A program made the position numbers and the translations under genes. A stretch of 64,000 nucleotides of DNA from Jeongeupia sp. HS-3 (GTDB lineage: Bacteria; Pseudomonadota; Gammaproteobacteria; Burkholderiales; Chitinibacteraceae), in NCBI RefSeq assembly GCF_015140455.1, contig NZ_AP024094.1:62001-126000 (forward strand), read 5' to 3'. The notes beneath the pieces are model-generated. The model did not search any database, was not told the DNA's origin, and saw only the letters and a list, made by a program, of their open reading frames with translations. Below, in pieces: positions 35,931 to 44,629 of the stretch (position 1 is its first letter; each line of letters starts with the position of its first letter).

Positions 35931-36305
35931 GTGCACTGCATTGCTCGGGGGCTGAGCGGGTCGGCGGTGACGTTCTGGACCGCGTGGGACGGCGATGCGC
36001 TGCTCGGTTGTGGCGCGCTGAAATCGCTGGGCGCGGATCACGGCGAGATCAAGTCGATGCGCACCGCGCGGGCGCATCTGCGCAAGGGCGTGCCCCAAGC
36101 GGTTCTGACCGTACTGCTGAACGAGGCAGAGCGCCGTGGCTATGCGCGGATCAATCTGGAAACCGGTTCGTCGCCGGCCTTCCTGCCCGCGCATGCGCTG
36201 TATGCCCGCAACGGTTTTGCCCGCTGCGGGCCGTTCGGCGATTACCTGCCGAATGCGTTCAGCGTGTTCATGAGTAAGGCGCTGCCGGTCAGGCCGGCGT
36301 GGTGA
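35931..36305 (+). pseudogene. GNAT-family acetyltransferase lacking its N-terminus
   Basis: The frame encodes VTFWTAWDGDALLGCGALKSL, GEIKSMRTARAHLRKGVPQAVL, RRGYARINLETGSSPAFLPAHALYARNGF and CGPFGDYLPNAFSVFMS, a well-conserved small GNAT family in which about 40 more residues normally precede this part. Here the similarity begins abruptly at about 35931, exactly where the composition changes from AT-rich to GC-rich. A GTG at 35931 could still start a 124-residue protein without the first beta strand and helices. I call it a probable pseudogene cut by the AT-rich insertion; a short active form cannot be ruled out. Confidence 0.7.
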
Positions 36306-36615
36306 CGACGGCGGTACCGCTGGCCGAGACCATCAGCATGCCGTTGTTCTGGCCGAGCACCTCGTAGTCGAGGTCGATGCCGATCACCGCGTTGGCGCCG
36401 AGCGCGGCGGCGCGTTCCTGCAGCTCCTGCAGCGCGATGTCGCGGGCCTTCTGCAGCTCCTTTTCATACGTCGCCGAGCGGCCGCCGACAAGGTCGCGGA
36501 TGCCGGCGAACAGGTCCTTGAACACATTGGCACCGAGGATGGCCTCGCCGGTGACGATGCCGCAGTAACGGCTGATCTTGTGGCCTTCGAGCGTGGCGGT
36601 GGTGGTGACGATCAT
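36289..36615 (-). CDS. ybjQ: YbjQ/UPF0145 family protein
   Basis: A 108-residue cytosolic protein of the UPF0145 (heavy-metal-binding-like) family, which forms ring-shaped oligomers in known structures. Motifs: [82 protein letters not shown] and MVSASGTAV, covering the whole family length. CAGGAG precedes the ATG at good spacing. The physiological role of the family is not clear. Its 3' end overlaps the end of the convergent GNAT remnant by 17 bases. Confidence 0.9.
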   Translation of the reverse strand: MIVTTTATLEGHKISRYCGIVTGEAILGANVFKDLFAGIRDLVGGRSATYEKELQKARDIALQELQERAAALGANAVIGIDLDYEVLGQNNGMLMVSASGTAVVTTPA

Positions 36616-36742
36616 GAGGGGCTCCTGACGGGATCACGGGCGGAGCCGGTTTCCGCCCAAGGCGCTTGGTCCATCGCGTGACCCGATGGTTCCGGCCGTC
36701 TCAGCATAGGCCACCGCCCTAGCCCTGCTCGGCCCGTGGCGC

Positions 36743-39616
36743 TCAGTAGCCACGCAGGTCGTCGACCGGCAGCGCCAGCGGCGTACCGGTGATCCGCTGC
36801 AAGGTCTGACCGATCACGTCGATATTGTTGTCGAAGCTGCCATGCGTGGTGCCGGTGGTGACCGGTTTGCCGCCCGGGTTGAGCGCGATGTTGACGGTCG
36901 GATCGCGGTAGACATGCAGCCGCTTGGTGCCGCCCGAGTCGCTCCAGGCGCGGTGCCAGTCGTTGACGACATCGAAGCTGCCCGACGAGCCGTCCCAGTC
37001 GCGCTCGGCCGAGCCGTTTGCCGCGAAGACCTTCTCCAGCCCGAGGATCGGCGTGCGCTTGTCGGGTTCGAGCGCGTTGCTGATCAGGTAGAGCAGCGAT
37101 TTGCGGTAGAGCTGCGCGACGGTGTCGTCGCGTTCGTTGCCGTCGCTGAGGATGTGCAGCTGCATCCGCTTCATCAGTTCTTCGTGCGGCGTGTAATGGC
37201 GGTTGGCGAACGCCACCGTGCAAGCCGGCGCGTACAGGTGGATCGATGCGAGCCGCTGCTCGAGGTCGAGCTGCGCAAACCGGCCGAGCAGGTGGCCGAG
37301 CAGGATGGCGCCGGCCGAATGGCCGATCAGGTGGATTTCCAGCTTCTCGCCCCAGGTCTGCGCCAGCTCCTGCAGCGCCAGCCCCAAGAGGTCGCCGCCG
37401 CGGCCGCGCTCGACCGAGAACGCGGCGTTTTCCTTCATCTCGCTCCAGATCGGCCGGCCGACCGGGCGGCCGATCGCCGTTTCGACCATCGCGTCGTGCT
37501 GGTCGGCGAACCAGTCCTTGATGCTGCGCGCGGCGCCGGCCGGCCCCGGGCGTATCCGGTCGACATGGTCTTCGAAGATCTGTGCTAGCGACTCGAACAG
37601 CCCGGTTTTCCAGACCAGGAACAGCGGGTAGCAGCCGTTACCGGTGAAAAATCGGCCCATTGCCCGGGCCCGCGCGAGCGCGACCTCCTCGCTGTTGAGT
37701 CCGCCGTGCGCGTACAGCACCAGCTTCTTGGTGTCGCCCGGCTGGCTGCGAAACCAGCGGTCGGGCAGCGTGCACACTTGGTTGAGCAGGGTGCGCTGGA
37801 TTTCGTCCTCGGCGATGAAGCGGGCGATCCGGCCGTCGTTGCCGCAGATGATGCTGTGCAGGGCGGTCGTCTCGTCATCCCAGTTCGCCTGCGTCGCGCC
37901 GGCGAGGCCGCCGTCGGCATGCGGCTTCGGCACGCGCTGCCCCGAGAGGTTGCCCGGTACGCCGGTGGCGGCGACCCAGGCGTCCATCGCGTTGGCCAGC
38001 CAGTCGCCGTAGCCCAGTACGGCGAAGCCGCCGGCGCCCCAGTGCTGGCCCCACGAGTTCTGCACGATGAAGCCGGTCCGGTTGAAGCCGACCAGTGCAA
38101 AGGCGTGACCGTTCGCTAGCGACGGCCGTCCGTCGAACGCAATCACCGGCAGGTCGGCGTGTTTCTTCGGCATCTTGCCCACCGGCAGCTGCTGCCAGCC
38201 GTCGTGCGTGTACGCCGAGACATAGATTGCGCCGACCTCGAGGATCGCCGCCTGCAGGTCGACCAGCGCCTTGGTATCGATCCGGTAGTAGACGCCGAGA
38301 GTGGTTTCCAGCGCAGCGTCGATCCAGCCCGGATTCGGCGACGTGTCCTCGCCGTCGCCGTAGCGCCAGTCGTGCTCGAGACAGACACCGTGGCGGTGCC
38401 AGCCCTTGAGCGCGCCGCGGCAGCTCGATCCCTCGTAGTCCTCGCCGTCGTATTCGTCGTAGCGGCGTGCGAAGTAGTAGAGCATGCGCGGGCTGACCGA
38501 ATCGATCGGTTTGGCGCCGTTGCCGCGCCAGCGCAGATAGTTGATCACGCAGGCGAGGCCGAAGCCGGTGCATGCGCCTTCCTGTCCCTGGTTCAGCACT
38601 AGCCCGGCCTTGGCGTACGCCGGCAGCAGCGCGGCGACGTCGGCATCGTCCGGATACTGTGGCGGCAGCGCCTGCACGCGCGGCTGGTACGGCCGGTCGC
38701 GCAGGTCGACGCCGTCGCGGACGACGTCGAGCCTGGGTAGCGTGAATGTCGCGGCGCGCTTGGCCGCCGCCCCACGGCTTGCCCTGACCGGCGCGAGCGC
38801 CCGCATGCCGCGCCGGTACGCATCGCTGAAGCGGTCGAGTCCGTGGCTGCCGCCGTTGACGAGCCTGCGCGCCGCCTTCAGGTCGTCGGCCGCGAGCGCG
38901 TCGCGCAGCTTGTCGAGCTTGGCGGCGAGGAAGGCCGCGAGCAGGCTGGCGGCGACCTCGGGCGCGTTGGCCAGATCGGGCTGGCCGACGAGGTCGATGC
39001 CGAGCTGCTGGCCGAAGCGGGTGTAGTTGTCGCGCCCGGTCAGTTGCACATAGCCGCGGCCCTTGAAGCGCGCGCCGTCGCCGGATACCGTGTTGCCCAG
39101 CCTCTTGCCGGGCCCTGTGCCCGGATCGTAGGCGCTGAATGGCGGCCTGCCGGGTTCCGTGTTGAACTTCGACACGCCCTCGCTGATCGGCAGGAAGCCC
39201 TCGGTCTCGGCGCGGATCGTCGCCAGCGCCATGCAGACCAGCTCGCGGTCGGTCAGGCCAGCGGCGCACAATGCCGCCATCACGTAGGGCAGGTTGCGCT
39301 CGATGTTCGAGGCCTTGGTCGCCGGAAACATCTGCCGCACCGTCGCAACATTGACCTGCGCCGCGGGTTGCTTGAGCTGCAGCAGCCCGAGTTCGCCGAG
39401 CACGCGCGGGCCGGCGATGCCGTCGGCGGCGAAGCCGGCTGCACCCTGCCATTGGCGCAGCGCCGCGCCGGTGTCGGTGTCGAAACCGTCGCCACTATTC
39501 AGGCCCGGGAACAGTGCCGGGTCGATACCGAGCGTTGCCAGCCGATCCAGCAGCGCCCGTTTCAGCGCGGCGACGTCGGCCCCGTCGTGGCCGTTGAGCA
39601 AGAGCGTCCGTGTCAT
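36743..39616 (-). CDS. multi-enzyme protein: PG-binding, GH19/lysozyme-like, papain-like protease, alpha/beta hydrolase
   Basis: A 957-residue chain with four readable parts. Residues 5-80: peptidoglycan-binding-type helices (GADVAALKRAL, FDTDTGAALRQWQ, ADGIAGPRV). Residues 95-270: chitinase-19/lysozyme-like fold with IRAETEGF (candidate Glu137/139) and FKGRGYVQLTGRDNY. Residues 272-315: Arg/Lys-rich linker. Residues 335-545: C1-type cysteine protease with LNQGQEGACTGFG (Cys349), NGHAFALVGF (His504) and VQNSWG (Asn520). Residues 625-957: alpha/beta hydrolase with YAHGG and IGHSAG (Ser767), possible His925. No signal peptide. The ATG follows GGAGG. It lies 16 bases after the metacaspase-like gene. 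I know of no described protein with this combination; its target (cell wall, chitin, lipid or self) is unknown. Confidence 0.85.
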   Translation of the reverse strand: MTRTLLLNGHDGADVAALKRALLDRLATLGIDPALFPGLNSGDGFDTDTGAALRQWQGAAGFAADGIAGPRVLGELGLLQLKQPAAQVNVATVRQMFPATKASNIERNLPYVMAALCAAGLTDRELVCMALATIRAETEGFLPISEGVSKFNTEPGRPPFSAYDPGTGPGKRLGNTVSGDGARFKGRGYVQLTGRDNYTRFGQQLGIDLVGQPDLANAPEVAASLLAAFLAAKLDKLRDALAADDLKAARRLVNGGSHGLDRFSDAYRRGMRALAPVRASRGAAAKRAATFTLPRLDVVRDGVDLRDRPYQPRVQALPPQYPDDADVAALLPAYAKAGLVLNQGQEGACTGFGLACVINYLRWRGNGAKPIDSVSPRMLYYFARRYDEYDGEDYEGSSCRGALKGWHRHGVCLEHDWRYGDGEDTSPNPGWIDAALETTLGVYYRIDTKALVDLQAAILEVGAIYVSAYTHDGWQQLPVGKMPKKHADLPVIAFDGRPSLANGHAFALVGFNRTGFIVQNSWGQHWGAGGFAVLGYGDWLANAMDAWVAATGVPGNLSGQRVPKPHADGGLAGATQANWDDETTALHSIICGNDGRIARFIAEDEIQRTLLNQVCTLPDRWFRSQPGDTKKLVLYAHGGLNSEEVALARARAMGRFFTGNGCYPLFLVWKTGLFESLAQIFEDHVDRIRPGPAGAARSIKDWFADQHDAMVETAIGRPVGRPIWSEMKENAAFSVERGRGGDLLGLALQELAQTWGEKLEIHLIGHSAGAILLGHLLGRFAQLDLEQRLASIHLYAPACTVAFANRHYTPHEELMKRMQLHILSDGNERDDTVAQLYRKSLLYLISNALEPDKRTPILGLEKVFAANGSAERDWDGSSGSFDVVNDWHRAWSDSGGTKRLHVYRDPTVNIALNPGGKPVTTGTTHGSFDNNIDVIGQTLQRITGTPLALPVDDLRGY

Positions 39617-39632
39617 GATGATGCCCTCCGTC

Positions 39633-40418
39633 TCAGCCCAGAACCGGCCACTGTTTCTGCGAGCGCGTGCCACCGAGCTGCGGCGTCTGCGGGTAGTTCT
39701 GGCTCGGCAGCGATTGCCTGATCGCCCTGAACCAGTCGCCGTAGCGCGCCGGGGCGGCCTTCAGCGCCTGCAGCGCGACATAGGTGAACGCGCCGTTGGG
39801 CCGGCCGCCGAACTGCGCGTCGTAGCTGTACTCGATGTCGCGACAGCCCGCCATCAGCAACGCGCCGAACGGCCGCGCCGGTTTGGCTGGCGCCGCTGTA
39901 CGGCTTTTCGCCACCGCCAGCGCCGATGCGTCGAGGAAGGTCTCCGGCGCGAGAAAGCGGGCCTTGCCGCGGCCGCCATCGCCGAGCGGTGGCGCCAGCT
40001 TGGCGACGGTGCCCGAATGGCAGGAATCGGCGATCAAGACGATCTTCACGCCGCGTTCACGCTCGCCGAACAGGTCGTAAAGTTCGTCGTCGCTGAGTAC
40101 CTGACCCTGGCTGATATCGTGTGGGCAGAGTACCTCGTCGCGGCTGTCGGGTTCGTCGCCGTTTTGATCGGGCACCCACGAGCCGTGGCCGGAATAGGTG
40201 ATGACGAGCACGTCGCCGCCGCGCGCAGCGCTGATGTGCCGGCGGATCGCGTCGACCATGGCCTGTTTTCTGGCGTCGGCATCGAGCAGCAAGGTCGCCG
40301 CAAAACCGCGCCGCTGCAATTCGGCGGCCCAGTCGTTGGCATCGTTGATGCAGCCCGAGAGGTCGCTATCGACGCCGGGATAGTCGTTGATGCCGATGCA
40401 AAGTGCGGACTTGTTCAT
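39633..40418 (-). CDS. metacaspase-like caspase-family peptidase
   Basis: A 261-residue C14-fold protease. It has the p20 start (SALCIGINDYPG), an LSGCINDANDW region, the catalytic His in VITYSGHGS (His78) and the catalytic Cys in LIADSCHSG (Cys133). Between them, QNGDEPDSRDEVLCPHD carries the acidic residues that give metacaspases their Arg/Lys preference. There is no signal peptide or added domain. The ATG at 40416-40418 follows GGAG. It is the first gene of a two-gene unit with the multi-enzyme protein, 16 bases apart, so the two were probably selected together. Role as an activator, executioner or defence protease is inferred, not shown. Confidence 0.88.
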   Translation of the reverse strand: MNKSALCIGINDYPGVDSDLSGCINDANDWAAELQRRGFAATLLLDADARKQAMVDAIRRHISAARGGDVLVITYSGHGSWVPDQNGDEPDSRDEVLCPHDISQGQVLSDDELYDLFGERERGVKIVLIADSCHSGTVAKLAPPLGDGGRGKARFLAPETFLDASALAVAKSRTAAPAKPARPFGALLMAGCRDIEYSYDAQFGGRPNGAFTYVALQALKAAPARYGDWFRAIRQSLPSQNYPQTPQLGGTRSQKQWPVLG

Positions 40419-40681
40419 GATGTGCTCCGTGTTGTTTGGCAATGCTTGGGAGCGGGTGTGTTGAATGATCGAAACCGCGGCTGCGTGTAGCCCCGTCTCG
40501 TCAGGGGTCGTCCAGGGGATAGCTTGAACATAGCAAGCGTGCCCGCCGCTTCAGCCCAAAGCGGACAGGTGGGCGTGGTGCCCGCCGTTTATCGCTGCCG
40601 GTTATTTCTTGGGCATGGAAAAGCCTTTCCCGGCAGAACACGTATTCCGTAGGATTGCGCGCAAAAAAACAGGAGGCATAC

Positions 40682-42022
40682 ATGGAGAGGCAACAACAGG
40701 CGGAGCGCGCCGCGCCGGCCGCGCCATCATTTGGCGTGGCATTGATCTGGTGGTTCAAGCTCGGCTGTATCAGCTTTGGCGGCCCGGCCGGGCAGATTGC
40801 GGTGATGCATCGCGAGCTGGTCGAAATGCGGCGGTGGATTTCCGAGAAGCGCTTTTTGCACGCGCTCAATTACTGCATGGTGCTGCCGGGGCCGGAGGCG
40901 CAGCAGTTGGCGACCTACATCGGCTGGTTGCTGCACGGCGCGCGCGGCGGCATCGCGGCCGGGGCGCTATTCGTGTTGCCGTCGCTGGCGCTGCTGATCG
41001 GGCTGTCGTGGGGCTATATGGCCTTTGGCGCGGTGCCGGCGGTGGCGGCCTTGCTGTGGGGAATCAAGCCGGCGGTGGTCGCGGTGGTCGCGTTCGCGGC
41101 GTGGCGGATCGGCAAGCGGGTATTGCGCAATGGCGCGCTGTGGGCCTTGGCGATTGCGGCGCTGCTGGCGATCGCCGTGCTGCGCTTGCCGTTCCCGGCG
41201 ATCATTCTTGCCGCGGCCTTGCTGGGTGCCCTGGGCGGGCACTGGCGTCCGAGCTGGTTCCGCAGCGGCGGCGGCCATGCGGCCAAGGCCGGCGAGCACT
41301 GGCCGGCGCTGATCGACGACGATACCCCGCCGCCGGCGTGGGCGCGGTTCTCGTGGCGACGTCTGGCCGGCATCGCCGCGATCGGGCTGGCGCTGTGGGC
41401 GCTGGTCATCGGCATCGTCGTGGCCGTGTATGGCTTTGATCGGGTGTTCACGCCGATGGCGCTGTTTTTCAGCAAGGCGGCATTACTGACCTTTGGAGGT
41501 GCTTATGCGGTGCTGCCCTATGTGTATCAGGCGGCGGTCGAGCACTACCAGTGGCTGAGCGCGCCGCAGATGATCGACGGCCTGGCGCTGGGTGAATCGA
41601 CGCCGGGGCCGCTGATCATGGTGACGGCCTTCGTCGGCTTTGTCGGTGCTTGGCAGCACGCCGGGATCGATCCTTTCCTCGCCGGCGTGATCGGCGCCTG
41701 CGTGGCGACGTGGTTCACCTTTCTGCCGTCGTTCGTGTTCATCCTCGCCGGCGGGCCGCTGATCGAATCGACGCACGACAACCTCAGGCTCACGGCGCCG
41801 CTGACGGCGATCAGCGCGGCGGTCGTCGGCGTGATCGCCAATCTGGCGCTGTTCTTCGCCTGGCACGTGTTCTGGCCTGCTGGTGTGTGGTCGGCTCCCG
41901 ACTGGCCTGCGGTGGTGTTGGCGCTGCTGGCGGCGGCGGCGCTGTTCAGTCAGCGCTTGGGGATGATGCCGGTGCTGGGGCTGTGCGCGCTGGCGGGGCT
42001 GGTCCGCTATGCGCTGAGCTGA
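40682..42022 (+). CDS. chrA: chromate transporter ChrA (long-chain CHR family)
   Basis: Inner-membrane protein of 446 residues with two homologous CHR halves. The first half starts ALIWWFKLGCISFGGPAGQIAVMHRELVEMRRWI and has LPGPEAQQLATYIGWLLHG. The second has FFSKAALLTFGGAYAVLPYVYQAAVEHYQWL and LALGESTPGPLIMVTAFVGFVGAW. The paired FGG and PGP motifs are diagnostic. Members expel chromate and some act on sulfate or related oxyanions. The ATG at 40682 follows AGGAGG. It is followed by a 19-bp perfect terminator stem. Divergent from the metacaspase gene over a 263-base gap in which I see no other gene. Confidence 0.93.
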   Translation: MERQQQAERAAPAAPSFGVALIWWFKLGCISFGGPAGQIAVMHRELVEMRRWISEKRFLHALNYCMVLPGPEAQQLATYIGWLLHGARGGIAAGALFVLPSLALLIGLSWGYMAFGAVPAVAALLWGIKPAVVAVVAFAAWRIGKRVLRNGALWALAIAALLAIAVLRLPFPAIILAAALLGALGGHWRPSWFRSGGGHAAKAGEHWPALIDDDTPPPAWARFSWRRLAGIAAIGLALWALVIGIVVAVYGFDRVFTPMALFFSKAALLTFGGAYAVLPYVYQAAVEHYQWLSAPQMIDGLALGESTPGPLIMVTAFVGFVGAWQHAGIDPFLAGVIGACVATWFTFLPSFVFILAGGPLIESTHDNLRLTAPLTAISAAVVGVIANLALFFAWHVFWPAGVWSAPDWPAVVLALLAAAALFSQRLGMMPVLGLCALAGLVRYALS

Positions 42023-42029
42023 GGGGCTG

Positions 42030-42072
42030 AATAAGAAAACGCCATCGCGGTGAGCGATGGCGTTTTCTTATT
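42030..42072. terminator. bidirectional terminator between chrA and prmB
   Basis: Perfect 19-bp stem AATAAGAAAACGCCATCGC / GCGATGGCGTTTTCTTATT with a five-base loop, between convergent genes. Confidence 0.93.
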
Positions 42073-42090
42073 GCCGGGTAAAGCCGCCGA

Positions 42091-42999
42091 TTACAGCCCG
42101 GCTTCGACCAGCATTTCCCGCGTCAGCAGGAACACGAAGCCATCGCCGCTGGCGGTATCGAGCCAGACAAACGGCAGTTGCGGGTAGAGCGTTTCCAGTA
42201 CGTCGCGGTTGTGGCCGATCTCGACCACCAGTACGCCGCGCGGGTTGAGGAAGGCGCTGGCCTGATCGATGATCTTGCGGGTGATGTCGAGGCCATCCTC
42301 GCCGCTGCCGAGCGCCATGGCTGGCTCGTGGCGGTATTCGTTCGGCAGCTCGTCCATCGACGGCGCGTCGACGTAGGGCGGGTTGGAAATGATCAGGTCG
42401 TAGACTTCGCCGGTGACCGGTTCGAACAGATCGCCGTCGAGCAGGTCGATGCGTTCGCCAAGGTGATAGTCGGTGATGTTGAGCTCGGCGACGTCGAGCG
42501 CATCCGGGCTCAGGTCGACGGCGTCGATCGCCGCGTCGGGGAAGGTATCGGCCAGCACGATCGCCAGGCAGCCCGAGCCGGTGCACAGGTCGAGTGCGCG
42601 GTGGACCAGCTCCGGGTGTTCGATCCACGGCTCCAGCGCTTCGTTGAACAGCAGCTCGGCGATGAACGAGCGCGGCACGATGGTGCGCTCGTCGACGTAG
42701 AACTTGTAATCGCCGAGCCAGGCTTCCTTGGTCAGGTAGGCGGTTGGCACGTGTTCTTCGGCGCGCTTGCGGATCACTTCAATCACGCGGTCGACTTCGG
42801 ACGGCAGCAGCCTTGCTTCGAGGAAGGGATCCAGCTTGTCGATCGGCAGCTTCAGCGTCGCCAGCAACAGATAGGCGGCTTCGTCGAAAGCGTTGTCGGT
42901 GCCGTGGCCGTAAGAGAGCTCGGCATCGTTGAAGCGGCTCACGGCAAAACGCAGGCAGTCTCGCACCGTGGAGAGGTGTTGGCGGGCGGCTTCGTACAT
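42091..42999 (-). CDS. prmB: ribosomal protein uL3 glutamine N5-methyltransferase PrmB
   Basis: SAM-dependent enzyme that methylates a glutamine of ribosomal protein L3. The 302-residue product has a helical N-terminal domain (VSRFNDAELSYGHGTDNAFDEAAYLLL), the ALDLCTGSGCLAIVLA SAM motif, the AVDLSPDALDVAELN acidic loop and the catalytic ISNPPYVDAPSM motif, plus EPAMALGSGEDGLDI. The NPPY motif and the N-terminal domain separate PrmB from PrmC by its YGHGT-type start. The ATG at 42997-42999 follows AGGAG. It diverges from rhlE with a 247-base gap that shows no further gene. Confidence 0.93.
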   Translation of the reverse strand: MYEAARQHLSTVRDCLRFAVSRFNDAELSYGHGTDNAFDEAAYLLLATLKLPIDKLDPFLEARLLPSEVDRVIEVIRKRAEEHVPTAYLTKEAWLGDYKFYVDERTIVPRSFIAELLFNEALEPWIEHPELVHRALDLCTGSGCLAIVLADTFPDAAIDAVDLSPDALDVAELNITDYHLGERIDLLDGDLFEPVTGEVYDLIISNPPYVDAPSMDELPNEYRHEPAMALGSGEDGLDITRKIIDQASAFLNPRGVLVVEIGHNRDVLETLYPQLPFVWLDTASGDGFVFLLTREMLVEAGL

Positions 43000-43246
43000 G
43001 GGGGCGAGACTCCTGTTGCTGAAAATACCGGCAGTGTAGAGCGGTAGAAGCAAATCGGCGAGCGGCCTGTGGCGCAAGTTGCTGTCATTTTCCTTTCAAT
43101 GTTGTGGCGATTGCCGCCGCATGGCACCCCAAGAGCGCAGAATGTGCCAATTGGGGATGCGGCGCGCATGGCTTGGGTGTACATTTCTGCCTTTCTTTCA
43201 AGCTGTTGGCGCATTTTGCCCGCAGCAACCGCAGGGCAGACCGCTA

Positions 43247-44629
43247 ATGAGTTTTTCGACCCTGGGCTTGGCCCGGGAAGTACAGCAGGCCGTCGAGGCC
43301 ATGGGTTACGAAACCCCGACGCCGATCCAGTCCAAAGCCATTCCGCTGGTGCTCGCCGGCCGTGACTTGCTCGGTGCCGCGCAGACCGGTACCGGCAAAA
43401 CCGCCGCGTTCACCTTGCCTATCCTGACGCTGCTGGCGCCCTACGCCAGCAATAGCGTGTCGCCGGCCAAGCATCCGGTGCGTGCACTGATCCTGACGCC
43501 GACGCGCGAACTCGCCGATCAGGTCGGCGAGAACGTCAAAACCTATTCGCAGTTCATGCCGCTGCGCAGCCATATCGTGTTTGGCGGTGTCGACATCAAG
43601 GCACAGATTCCGGCGCTGCGTGCCGGGGTTGAAGTGCTGATCGCCACGCCGGGCCGCCTGCTCGATCACGTGCAGCAGAAATCGGTGAATTTGTCGCAGG
43701 TCGAGATTCTGGTGCTCGACGAAGCCGACCGCATGCTCGACATGGGCTTCATTCTCGACATCAAGAAGATCATCTCGATGTTGCCCAAGCGCAAGCAGAC
43801 CTTGCTGTTCTCGGCGACGTTCTCGGCCGAAATCAAGAAACTCTCGGCCGAGTTCCTCAACAATCCGGAACTCGTCGAAGTGGCGCGCCAGAACGCGACC
43901 AACGACAACGTCGAGCAGGTCATGCACCCGTGCGAGACGCATCGCAAGCCGGCACTGCTGGCGAACCTGATCCGCACCCACAAGATGGGCCAGGTCATCG
44001 TCTTCAACCGCACCAAGCAGGGCGCCGATTCGGTGGCGCGCGAGCTCAAGCGCGGCGGTTTCGATTGCGAAGCGATCCACGGCGACCGCGATCAGCGCTC
44101 GCGACTGGAAACGCTGCAACGCTTCAAGGATGGCACGCTGCAGATTCTGGTCGCCACCGACGTCGCCGCGCGCGGGCTGGATATTTCCGAGCTGCCGTAT
44201 GTGGTCAACTTCGAGCTGCCGAACAACCCCGAGGATTACGTCCATCGCATCGGTCGTACCGGTCGCGCCGGCGCGACCGGGGTGGCGATCTCGCTGGTTG
44301 ATCCGGGCGAGGACAAGGCCTACGCGCTGATCCAGAAGCTGATCAAGAAAGAACTGCCGCTGACGCCGGTGCCGGGCTATTCGCCGGGCACGACGCCGAT
44401 CCAGGTTCAGGCCGAACGGCCGAATCGGGGCGAGCGCCGTCATCCGGAAGCCCGCCGTGACAGCGTTGAAGCCCGCGCCGCCGCGCCGGCACCCGCTGCG
44501 GCGCCCGTGCGTCATCGTGGCGACGTCGAAGTCGCCCTGCCGACCAAGCCCTTGCCGACGCTGCCCAAGCGCGGGCAACAGATCGCGGCGTTGTTCCTGC
44601 CGCCCAAGCACCCGGTCTCGCATAAGTGA
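43247..44629 (+). CDS. rhlE: DEAD-box ATP-dependent RNA helicase RhlE
   Basis: RNA helicase for ribosome assembly and RNA turnover. The 460-residue product has FSTLGLAREVQQAVEAMGYETPTPIQ (F and Q motifs), AQTGTGKTAAF (I), PTRELADQV (Ia), TPGRLLD, VLDEADRMLDMGF (II, DEAD), LFSATF (III), TDVAARGLDI and HRIGRTGRAG (VI). A basic, Arg/Pro/Ala-rich tail of about 90 residues follows. RhlE-type is chosen over SrmB/DbpA by the N-terminal sequence and short basic tail. The ATG at 43247 is the normal start. Its stop overlaps the next gene (GTGA). Confidence 0.92.
   Translation: MSFSTLGLAREVQQAVEAMGYETPTPIQSKAIPLVLAGRDLLGAAQTGTGKTAAFTLPILTLLAPYASNSVSPAKHPVRALILTPTRELADQVGENVKTYSQFMPLRSHIVFGGVDIKAQIPALRAGVEVLIATPGRLLDHVQQKSVNLSQVEILVLDEADRMLDMGFILDIKKIISMLPKRKQTLLFSATFSAEIKKLSAEFLNNPELVEVARQNATNDNVEQVMHPCETHRKPALLANLIRTHKMGQVIVFNRTKQGADSVARELKRGGFDCEAIHGDRDQRSRLETLQRFKDGTLQILVATDVAARGLDISELPYVVNFELPNNPEDYVHRIGRTGRAGATGVAISLVDPGEDKAYALIQKLIKKELPLTPVPGYSPGTTPIQVQAERPNRGERRHPEARRDSVEARAAAPAPAAAPVRHRGDVEVALPTKPLPTLPKRGQQIAALFLPPKHPVSHK

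Noticed and set aside
43000-43246. In-frame extension of rhlE upstream to 43079
   Set aside because: The extra 56 residues have no helicase-family counterpart and are rich in Cys; the ATG at 43247 gives the normal MSFSTLGL start.
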